NCBI RefSeq assembly: GCF_004919685.1
Contig: NZ_SMYZ01000033.1
Span: 1-34,051, forward strand
DNA: 34,051 nt
Origin: Mesorhizobium norvegicum
GTDB lineage: Bacteria; Pseudomonadota; Alphaproteobacteria; Rhizobiales; Rhizobiaceae
Direction: 5' to 3'
This document shows, in pieces, positions 15,935 through 26,100 of the stretch. Position 1 is the stretch's first letter, and each line of letters opens with the position of its first letter. Both the position numbers and the translations under genes were made by a program. The notes beneath the pieces are model-generated. The model did no database searches. It was not told the origin of the DNA and worked only from the letters and a program-made list of their open reading frames with translations.

Positions 15935-18042
15935 ATGCAGTTTCCCAACGACTATCTCGAACGCGTCTATGCCGGTGTCCTCGGCAAGCTGGTGGGGGTC
16001 TATCTCGGCCGTCCTTTCGAGGGCTGGACGTACCAGAAGATCATGGATGAGCTCGGGCCGATCGAATACTACGTGCATGAGCGCCTGAACCAGCCGCTCG
16101 TCGTCACCGACGACGATGTCGCCGGCACCTTCACCTTCGTTCGCGCGCTGGAAGACTACGGCATCAAGGCAAGCCTGTCGGCCGAGGAAATCGGCAAGGC
16201 CTGGCTCAACTACATCGTCGAGGAGCGTGCGATCCTGTGGTGGGGCGGCAACGGCAATTCCACCGAACATACCGCATGGCTGAACCTCAAGAAGGGTGTT
16301 TCGGCGCCGCATTCCGGTTCGATCGCAACCAACGGACAGGCTGTCGCCGAACAGATCGGCGCACAGATCTTCATCGACGGCTGGGCCATGGTCGCGCCGC
16401 GCCAGCCGGAACTTGCCGCAAAGCTCGCCGAACAGGCTGGCAAGGTCAGCCATGATGGTGAATCCGTCTACGCTGCGATGCTCTGGGCGGCGATGGAGGC
16501 TGAAGCTTTCGGCTCCTCGGACATCGACCATCTGATCGACACCGGCTTGAGGCAAATACCTCAGGACTGCCTGATCGCCAGTCTGATCGCCGATATCAGG
16601 GCTTGGCACAAGGCGCATCCCGACTGGCGCGACACCCGTCAGAAGATCGAGCATCACTACGGCTACGACAAGTATCCCGGCAACTGCCACGTCGTACCAA
16701 ACCATGCGCTGATGATCATGGCCGTGCTCTACGCACCGCAGGATTTCCAGAAGTCCCAGATGATCGTCAACACGTCGGGCTGGGATACGGATTGCAATGC
16801 CGGCAACGTCGGCTGCCTGCTCGGCATCATGAACGGGCTCGAAGGGCTGGACGAGGGCCCGGACTGGCGCGGGCCGATCGCCGACCGCATGCTGATTTCG
16901 TCCGCTGATGGCGGCAACTCGATCAACGACGCGGTTCGCCAAGCCTATTTCCTCGCCAACCTCGGCCTGCAATTGGCCGGCAGGCAAAAGCTTGATGCTC
17001 CCAAGACCGGCGCGCAGTTCCATTTCTCGCTGCCCGGCAGCCAGCAGGGCTTCAGGCCGCAGACCGGCCTTGATGTCAGTCGCGCGGTGCGCATCGGCAA
17101 TGCCGAGTTCGAGGGCAGCCGTGCTCTTGCAATCGACTATGAGGCATTGGGGCCTACGCAGGTCGCAGTTGTGACCAGTCCAACCTTCTCGCCGCGCGAA
17201 ATGCTCAACATGCGTACTTACGACCTCATGGCGACGCCGCTTGTCTATCCCGGTCAGGTCATGCGCGCTCGCGTCGTTGCCGATCAAAAGAACCGCGGCG
17301 CCGTCGAGGTAAGACTGCGGGCGCGCGTTTACGACGAGCATGACGAATTGCGCAATGTCGACGGCTCCCCAATGATCGTCGAGCCGGGCAAGGAGGCCGT
17401 TCTCGAATGGACTTTGCCGGACACCGGCGGCCAGCCGATCGCCGAGCTCGGCCTGGCGCTTTCCGGCACCGGCAAGCGCGCCGATGGCCGCTTGCTTGTC
17501 GACTATGTCAGGTGGGATGGCACGCCCGAGCTGACGCTGAAGCGCCCGGCTGGCGATGGCGATTTCTGGCGCTTGTCCTGGGTCAACGGCGCAGACTTCT
17601 TCTCCAAGCGCTATCCGGCCGCGTTCCGTATCTCGCAGAACAGCGGCGAAGGCATCATCATCCATGGCACGCGCCAGTGGGCCGATTACCAGGCGTCCGG
17701 CGATGTGATGATACATCTCGGCAATTATGGTGGTCTCGCCATCCGGGCGCAGGGCCTGCGCCGCTATTATGGCGCCCGCGTCACCCGCGACGGCAGGATG
17801 CAGATTGTTCGCGTCCGCGACGAGAACACCGAGGTGCTCGCCGAGACCGCCTTCAATACCGAATTCGAGAAATCGATATCGATGAAAGTGGCGGCCAAGG
17901 GCGACCGCATCACCTTCGAGGCCGACGGCATCTCGCTTTTTGCGCAAGACAGCAGCCCCGAGGCTTTCCACGACGGCGGCATCGGCCTGCTGGTGCATGA
18001 AGGCGCCCTGTCATCCAACGAAATCAGGGTCGGAGCGGTCTG

Positions 18043-18043
<1 letters not shown>
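15935..18043 (+). CDS. ADP-ribosylglycohydrolase-family enzyme with C-terminal beta-sandwich domains
   Basis: This 702-residue, probably cytoplasmic protein has residues about 5-345 matching the ADP-ribosylglycohydrolase (DraG/ARH) fold. The metal-binding motifs are TDDDVAGTF (58-66) and [10 protein letters not shown] (281-290, candidate ligands D284 and D286), where DraG-type enzymes usually read GGDTDTNA. The remaining half lacks that fold. The last 130 residues (about 570-702: [37 protein letters not shown]) resemble a concanavalin-like beta-sandwich, common in carbohydrate-active proteins. The gene lies inside a sugar-import operon, 26 bases after a permease and overlapping the ATPase start by one base. 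It is therefore more likely a glycoside or N-glycoside hydrolase acting on the imported compound than a protein de-ADP-ribosylase. No signal peptide is seen. Confidence 0.88.
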
Positions 18044-19113
<1,070 letters not shown>

Positions 19114-20268
19114 TACCAGAATAGCAACAACGGGCGCCTGGAAGAAATGGGAACCGCAGATACTGCAAATGCGATAAAATGGGTCATTAAGAGTGATTTG
19201 GCTTTGGGGGCGGGTACGGCCGCCCCGGTCCCGGACCTTAATCGAGGTGTCGGTCGGGCGCCCTATAGGGGCGACCTCTTGTTGCAAAACTGCAATGGCT
19301 GGTTCGGGCGCCGAAGGCGATGATTGGTCTCAACCTTTCGTGCCGCGCGTGCACGTTTCTGCTTCATGCCAGCATTCGCGAGACTGCAAGCTGTGTGTAC
19401 TGCTTCCAGCACTCGACAGATACCCAGCGTCCGCCAACGTCTTCGCAGCGTCCGGCCAAAGCTGCGCTGCCGGCCACTGACGGGATAGTGAAGCAGCTTC
19501 TTAGCGAGCGCAATCAACTCAAGTCCGCCATGGGAAAGCTTTTGCGCCAGCCAACCCTTCTTGCCGGTCTCGCGGCGCATTTCGCTGTCTTTGTCGGGGC
19601 CAACGTTGGCTGCGGATGAGGCGCGGAGATAGGCCCCTGCCCCTCAAAACTTACTCTTCGTAGCCTTCCGCCCCCAAAATAGTCGACGCAGTAGTGCCTG
19701 AAGGAAGACCAGGGGGGCACGGAGCGTTCTGATTGCTTGCGCGGTTGCCCGACTACATCCGGTGATCCGGCGATCTTGTTGCTCGGAAGGCCCGAGATGA
19801 GAAAGCCTTCTGTGTGGTTGTCGAGCCGCCCCGATCGCGCCAGAAGCGAATATCCGCCAACATCGGACGCTACCGCAGAAATGACGGCAATGGGCCGGAA
19901 CCCGTCGGTCCGCTATCGGGGCGAACTCGGCGGATAGCTGCCATTCGGCAGACGACCTCTGAGCGGACGTTGAGGCGGGTTGCATGCATACGGATGCCCC
20001 CGGGGCCCTGACGAGGGGTTCTCAGTGAAGGGGTGGTGGCGAGGCAGAGCTTTACCAGCATGGAGGCACTGGAGCAGCATCTGGCCTAGCGGATGCGCGA
20101 GATCGCGGACCTGCACTGCCACGGTTCGACAAGGACTTCGTGCAGGGCATCATTGCCCTGCAGCAGAGTGACGGCCGGCTTCGCGCGCGCAATGGACGCG
20201 TGCGAGACGCTGCTCGATGCTGGCTTTTATGGCGCTGAGGTGCAACGTGGCGAGGGGATGCTTGCCAC
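19114..20268. other. Gene-poor, decayed stretch
   Basis: No intact gene is supported over about 1.15 kb. A hairpin with 7-base arms (19207-19213 / 19220-19226) lies about 100 bases past the ATPase stop, without a U-run. The right part holds a probable IS21-type transposase relic. The many short overlapping frames have no recognisable domains. Confidence 0.6.
20035..20135 (+). pseudogene. Probable IS21-family IstA transposase relic
   Basis: One frame reads SFTSMEALEQHLA, an in-frame stop, then RMREIADLHCHG. This is close to the segment SFATLEALEAHLAWWMREIADVRVHG that I recall from IS21-type IstA proteins. The frame then breaks. Only about 30 residues are recognisable and no terminal repeats or IstB gene were found, so this is a short remnant. 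The family call rests on memory of that motif. Confidence 0.4.
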
Positions 20269-21900
20269 TTATCGCGGTGCGCTCCGACAGGCACATGATG
20301 CCATGATCGGCACCTCTGCATGCGCCAGCGCCTGATCCAACTGCTGTCGGACCTGGCTGACTTCTACCGCGTCACCACGTCGGCTAAGGCATTCAAGCAG
20401 GCCGTGAAGGCTCCAGACGTTGCGTGGGTGTTGGCAAGGCCGCGGCAACGTCGCATCAAGCCCAAGGTCGGCGCGATAGACAGCCTCAGCTTCGGCATAT
20501 CGTTCGGCATCCATCAGCAATGCGCCAAGCGCGTGTCGCGTCGGCTGCATCCAACCCCATGGCTCGTCATAGAGCAAATTGTCGTCGAGATCGACCGCAC
20601 GCCGCAGGAAGTCCAGACCTTCATGGACGCGGCCGGACTTGTAGTGCAACTCCCCCAGCATCATCGCTTCGGCAACCTTCAGGATATCGGCGCATGGGTT
20701 GTTGAACAGCATGCGCTCGGGTTGCACTGCATCGCGCGCCGCCGCGAAAAGGCTAGCGCTTTCCTCTGCCTGGGGAATTCTACCGAGGTTGGACAGAGCC
20801 ACGGTCCGGGCATAATGCAACAGGACGGTGCTGAAGGAGTAAAGCTCGGCATCTTCGGGGAAGGCCTCTTTCAGGATGCAGGACCAGCGGCCAAAGCGGA
20901 TAAGTACGTGCAACTTCATCGGCGCGAAGGCTTCAAACATCTCTGGCATGTAACGCACCACCGGCTCTGGCAGGTTTTCCGCCAATGCCCTCGCGGCCTC
21001 GAAGGCATCCGAAGGGCGACCAAGGAACATGGCCCCGTAGATTTGAAAGTGAAGGTTGTGGATCCGGTAGACCGTGTAAAAGTTCTCACCGCCTGCATGA
21101 GCGAAATATGAACGATCCACCTGAGCCGCCTGCCGGTTGCGCGCCACGACATTGTGGTAGTCGCCGCAAAGCACGTCGATATGCGTCGCCATATGCACAA
21201 GATGCCCAGAGTCTGGCACGAGGCGCACCAGCCGATCACCATGCGGCAAGGCTTTTTCTGGCGTCGACGACATCTCCATCAGATGAATGTAGAAATGCAA
21301 CAACCCCGGATGTCCCCAGGCTGCTGGCTGGGTCGTGAAGGCGCCGTCCAATGCCGCGCGCGCTTCCTCCGTCGAGGTGGCAGCGGCAGGCTGCCCGGTC
21401 CGAGTATCCCACAGCGCCCAAGGCGTGCGGTTGATCAGTGCCTCGACAAAGATCGCGGTCACATCCAGATCGTCAGGGAATCTCTCGTATACTCGGCGCA
21501 TCGCTGCAGCGAAATCGTCATTCCAAGGGCCGTAATCCGTAATCTCAGGATCAGTAGGGAACCGCGACGTCAGCGCATCAAGCAATGCGCGCTCGACTTG
21601 GATTGCGGACAGATCGCGCGCCTCCGCCAGCAATACATGCGCCCGCGTCAAAGCGGCAATACGCTCTTCTGGCCCGAAGAAGTCCCATAGCTTGTTGTAG
21701 TTTGGGCCTAGACAGTGGGCAATTCCCCATCGCGCCATGACGTTTGAAGGCGCCACTTCGAGCACGCGCTCGTAACAGGCAATGGCCTCTTCGTGGTTAA
21801 ATCCGTATTGCCAGATCAGCCCCCGGTCGAACCACATCTGCGCCTCGGAAGGCGTGTTGTCCAGCCGGCGGGAGAAGGTGCCTAGATCGAAATACGTCAT
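20269..21900 (-). CDS. TPR-repeat protein of unknown function
   Basis: This 543-residue soluble protein has tetratricopeptide-like helical repeats. The first is clear near residues 22-55 (AQMWFDRGLIWQYGFNHEEAIACYERVLEVAPSNVMARWGIAHCLG) and the last are near 445-510 (HYKSGRVHEGLDFLRRAVDLDD; DAERYAEAEAVYRADL). The middle contains HPGLLHFYIHLMEMS and HMATHIDVLCGDY, conserved-looking His-rich helices. There is no signal peptide or membrane segment. ATG 21900 is preferred because GGAG lies at normal spacing; an ATG 15 bases upstream is also possible. No enzymatic motif is recognised. It stands alone between two decayed stretches. Confidence 0.85.
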   Translation of the reverse strand: MTYFDLGTFSRRLDNTPSEAQMWFDRGLIWQYGFNHEEAIACYERVLEVAPSNVMARWGIAHCLGPNYNKLWDFFGPEERIAALTRAHVLLAEARDLSAIQVERALLDALTSRFPTDPEITDYGPWNDDFAAAMRRVYERFPDDLDVTAIFVEALINRTPWALWDTRTGQPAAATSTEEARAALDGAFTTQPAAWGHPGLLHFYIHLMEMSSTPEKALPHGDRLVRLVPDSGHLVHMATHIDVLCGDYHNVVARNRQAAQVDRSYFAHAGGENFYTVYRIHNLHFQIYGAMFLGRPSDAFEAARALAENLPEPVVRYMPEMFEAFAPMKLHVLIRFGRWSCILKEAFPEDAELYSFSTVLLHYARTVALSNLGRIPQAEESASLFAAARDAVQPERMLFNNPCADILKVAEAMMLGELHYKSGRVHEGLDFLRRAVDLDDNLLYDEPWGWMQPTRHALGALLMDAERYAEAEAVYRADLGLDATLPRPCQHPRNVWSLHGLLECLSRRGDAVEVSQVRQQLDQALAHAEVPIMASCACRSAPR

Positions 21901-22404
21901 CGTATCCAACTCCATGGCTGTCGGCGACTACCCGCCCAGACTACATCAAACCCCCGAAGGAAGGGAGTTCGACTTCAGGATGCCGCCCGATCTCACCGTG
22001 CGATCTTCATCAAGAGCCGCGATATCGTGCCTTTCCCAGCCCCGACGCCGATTTTGGACCGGACCGACAACGATTTCCCCTCGACGGAAACCTAGCGCAG
22101 GCCTGAGCAGCCGCGGATCGTGTTTGCGGGATTTTTCTGATCAGCGGCAAGCGGCGCCCAATCCGCCCGCTGGCAATCCTCAGCGTCTTTGGGACACCCA
22201 ACTCGACTTCGCCGTTAGGAAGCGCTTCCGCTTCGATCCGGAGACGCAGAAGGTCGTTGAGGGAGTCTGGCAGAAATGCATCAACGCAGTCACTCCTGCC
22301 GAGGCCCCTCCACAGGAGGTAGCCCAGGCGCCCGCCAATGCGTAGTGTAGGGTTGTGGTAGCGGCGCAGAAGGTCTCCACCGTTGACGCAAGACCGTCTA
22401 CAGC

Positions 22405-22611
22405 GTGGATTCGAGAGCTGTGATAGAACTCGACCTCGCTGATCTCATGGTAGACGGCGAGCTGCCGGTTTTTCCCGAGGTGGAAGAGAAGGCGCTGCTT
22501 TCGCTGCGCTTCCAGCGCCGAAAGGCCATCATCGCCGCCGGCGGCTTCATTGGGCTGACATTGTGGCTAATTAAACGACGCGCCATTGCGACCGACCAAA
22601 AGGTCCGCTAA
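22405..22611 (+). CDS. Doubtful small protein with one hydrophobic segment
   Basis: A 68-codon frame from GTG 22405 encodes an acidic N-terminal half (VIELDLADLMVDGELPVFPE) and then one hydrophobic stretch, AIIAAGGFIGLTLWLI, followed by KRR. That layout could be a small single-pass membrane protein. There is no clear ribosome binding site, no relative I recognise, and the surrounding DNA is decayed. Confidence 0.25.
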   Translation: MDSRAVIELDLADLMVDGELPVFPEVEEKALLSLRFQRRKAIIAAGGFIGLTLWLIKRRAIATDQKVR

Positions 22612-22751
22612 GCGCCGCATGAAGTTGACGGGTTTGTCTCTAAGCGAGGCATCTGAATTCCAAAACGTTTGTCTGAAATTGACCCGATGCTGTCTGTCCA
22701 CGGAACGACCATAGAGGTCCGGATCAGGTGGAAAGCTGCCGTTCGATCCGC

Positions 22752-22907
22752 CAGTTCGAAGCCGGCTCGGGAATCGAGGCCCAGTTCCCGCTTCATCGAT
22801 TCGGCGAGGTGAAGGACGTCGCCCAAGCAGCCGTGTTCCTCGCGAGCGACGATTCCTCCTTCATAACCAGATCGGAACTGGTCGTCGATGGCGGTATGAC
22901 GCAGCTT
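22752..22907 (+). pseudogene. C-terminal remnant of a short-chain dehydrogenase/reductase (SDR)
   Basis: The frame reads PLHRFGEVKDVAQAAVFLAS, then DDSSFITRSELVVDGGMTQL. This is the usual C-terminal end of FabG-like SDR enzymes (RFGxxxEVA, FLASDxSSFITG, VDGGxT). The Rossmann fold, the GxxxGxG motif and the YxxxK active site are absent upstream, and the frame runs on past the normal end. It is a truncated relic. Confidence 0.8.
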
Positions 22908-23135
22908 AATTTTCACGGTGCGAGGCGGCGGCTGAGAAATTGGCTGCCGCGTTCGCATTCAGAGCAATCTGATGTTTCGCTGAGGGTCCGAGCTTGCGTA
23001 GAGGTTCTCCGAACGAAGAGCAGGGAAGGGTCGATACGCGACAGTCCCGATGGCGATTCCGTAGGTCCTGAGATGGCGCTAAGTTGCCCGTTCCGGCGCC
23101 GGCTCAAGCGGCAAGATCTGACCCCGTTGCCGACA

Positions 23136-26100
23136 TCAGCCCGGACAAGTACCAGCTGCTGGGTCTTCAGGAAGGAAGAAGCTTCGCCGCTCGCAAGGGG
23201 TGAGTTCGCGAGGCACGGTGCGCCGGGCGAAGTCAATGAGGTCGTTGGGTGTCTGGAAGACGCGAACGATACGGACCCTTTCTTCGCCGGAAATAATCGC
23301 GACCTGGGTGCCGTCGGAACTGAAAGCTGCGCGTGTAAGGCTCGGTTGAACGGTCGCTTCGTCCTGGCTGGCAAGGACGGCAATCTGGCGCCCCGATTGC
23401 GTCGCCCATAGCCTGACCGTGCGATCTTCGGACGACGCGGTCACGACATACAAACCACTGGGACTGAACTGGGCGCTGTCCACCGCGCCGCCGTGGCCCC
23501 TAAGAACGGCCCTTTCCAGTCCACCAGAGACGCTCCAGATCCGGACGGTTCCATCGCGGGAGGCAGTCAGCAGCGACTGACCGTCCGGGCTGAAGGCGAC
23601 CACCGTCACCTCGTCGGTATGTCCCTCTAGCGTTACGACGTTTGCTCCGTCCGTGATCGACCAAATTCGGGCCGTGTGGTCGAGTGAGCCCGTGGCGACC
23701 AGTTGACCGTTCGGGTTGAAGGCCGCTGCCGTGATGCGATCCTGATGCCCCACAAGAGCCTTAAGCTCAGCCCCGCCCGCCTTCAGAAGGTGGCCCGCAT
23801 TGTCTTCCCTGGCCGCGAGGATCAGACGTCCGTCGGGGCTAAGAATGGCCTGCGGCAGCTTGCTGCTCGTATTAATGACGGCCAGCTCGGTACCGGTCGC
23901 CGCGTCCCACAGCTGGGCGGTACCGTCGATCGATGCGGAAACTAGCGATTTGCCATCGCGACCAAACTGGATCTGGATCAGTCCGCCATGTGATCGGAAC
24001 TGGGCGGTCTCGAATCCCCTGGCCACCTCCCAAATTCGGACCTGGCCCCCAAGAGATGCCGTCGCGACGCGCCTTCCATCGGGACTGAACGTCGCACGTT
24101 GAACGATCTCACGGGTATCAAGCCGGCTTATCTCGCGCCCGCTCACAACATCCCACAGATGCGCCGCGCTGTCGCCGCCACCGGTCAGCAGGTGGACATT
24201 GTCGGGACTGAAGACTGCGAAAGTCGGCCGATATTCATGAGAGAGCGTCGTCGTCAGGGCGCCGTCGACATCCCACAGCCGAGCGGTGCCATCGTGTGAA
24301 GCAGTGAGAAGAATGTTGCTGTCAACCGGGCTGAATTCCAGATGCTCGACTAAAGATTCATGACCGGCGATCGTCGTGACCAACGAGGCGCGTTCAACGT
24401 CCCAGATGCGGATCGGCCCATTGACCGAAGCGGTCGCCAGGAAGCGGTCGTCCGGGGTGAAAGCACCGTTCATCTCCTCATCGCGTTCATCCGCACCGAT
24501 ATCAGCCAGCTTCAAACCCGAAACCTCCTGGCCGAGCACGTGATCCAGCTTTCCCAACGCTCCATCCCAAATCCGGGCAGCTCCATCGATTGATACCGTG
24601 GCGATTCGCTGACCCCCGTGGCTGAAAATCACACCGTTCAATTGCGTGTCGCTCTTCTGCCCGGCCAGCTTTGCGATCTCCGTTCCTTTCGACACTTCGC
24701 AAAGGCTGGAAGCGCCGTCGTATGAAAACGGGCCCCACGCGCCAGCCAGCAGTCGGCTTCCGTCCGGGCTGAATGCCAGGCTGTAGGGCCGGAAGTTCAC
24801 CCGGATTGACCGCGTCAGTGCGCCATTCGCGGTATTCCAGATCGAAACAAGGTGCTTGCGTGCCGTCGCGAAGCTGCGACCGTCGGGACTGAAGCCAGCC
24901 CGTGCATATCCGTCGCTGCTTACACTCAGGACTTTCTTTCCGGTCCGAGCGTCCCAGAGCGCTGCATCGCTGTTCTCCCCCGCCGTCAGCACCTGGTTGC
25001 CATTCGGGCTGAAGATTGCCGTTGGATAATTACCTACCGGCCGCAGGATGAAGAGCTGTTCTCCCGAGATGGCGTTCCAGAGGCGCGCAGTGCCATCCCT
25101 CGCGGCCGTCACGATGCGGCTCCCGTCCGGGCTGAATTCAGCCCTCTCCACGGCCCCTTCATGACCCTTTAGAACTGCAGTTTCGGCACCGCTGGAGATA
25201 TCCCAGACGCCTGCAGTTTTGTCGTAGGATGCAGTGACGATGTGATCGCCGGTCGGATTGAACGCCGCATCCGCAACGCCGGCGCCATGCCGGAAGATTT
25301 TGATCTGGTGGTGCGCCAGCAGGGCCTTGTAGAGGGCTGCCTCCGCTTCAAAGAGATATGGCCGCTCGGACTGGTCTTTCGAGGAAAGTGCTTCGAGCGC
25401 CAAGAGGATCGCAGCCTCGGTGTTGCCCGTCGCCGTGGACTGCTGCGACAGAAACGAGAGCGAAAGAGACTGGTTACGCAGCGCCTGGTCGCGTTGCCAC
25501 CTTGCTTCCTCCTGCGCCTTGAAGGCGACCAGTGCGCCTACGCCCGCCATGAGAGCGAGCATTATCGCCACAATCGCGGCACTGCGCGTACGTCGGGCAA
25601 GCCGGTTTGCCGCGGCAGCCGCGAGGTTCCGGCGCTCGGCCTCGCGCTCCAGGCGCTCGCGTTTTGCCTCTTCGGCGGCCTCGATCAGCGCCAGCTCTGC
25701 GTGCCGGTCCTTCTCCTCTTTCTGCTGATGGGCACGCAAGGACGCCGCGATGTATTCAAGGACGTCATCGTCGACCTCCTCCCGTCTTGACAGCAGCAGT
25801 TCTTCGCCCTCCGCGAGACGTTTGCCGGACGGAAGAAGAAGCTCTCGATTCCTGCTCTCTAGGTGCCAACGGTGAGCGTCGGCCCCGAGGCGGTCGCGCG
25901 TCTCGAGGAAGTTCCGGTTTGCATTCACAATGTCACCGGCGCGCGGCCAACGGCTCAACAGTGCTTCATGTGCAACGCGGACGAAGACATGCCCTCCGGC
26001 GTCCTCATCGCTGACGAGGAGCCGTGCGTCGATCAGGGCCCTGACTAGGGTCGATCGCGCGGGGGTGCCTGCAACTTCGGTGAGCAGGGCCGGACGTGCC

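Larger units (their letters stand above)
21901..23135. other. Decayed stretch with gene fragments
   Basis: About 1.2 kb between the TPR gene and the STAND-WD40 gene. It holds a doubtful 68-codon frame (22405-22611) and the tail of an SDR gene (22752-22907). A plus-strand frame ending at 22345 has coding-like C-terminal sequence (WDTQLDFAVRKRFRFDPETQ) but no recognisable domain or clear start. Nothing else is supported. Confidence 0.55.

Noticed and set aside
15764..17998. Long 744-codon open frame on the minus strand
   Set aside because: It is a shadow of the ADP-ribosylglycohydrolase-family gene on the plus strand, which has clear motifs and fits the operon. The minus-strand translation shows no recognisable domain.
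19207..19226. Hairpin as terminator of the sugar operon
   Set aside because: The 7-base stem lacks a following T-run and lies about 100 bases past the stop codon; too weak to call.
20320..21111. 263-codon plus-strand frame
   Set aside because: Antisense to the TPR-repeat gene; no domain recognised.
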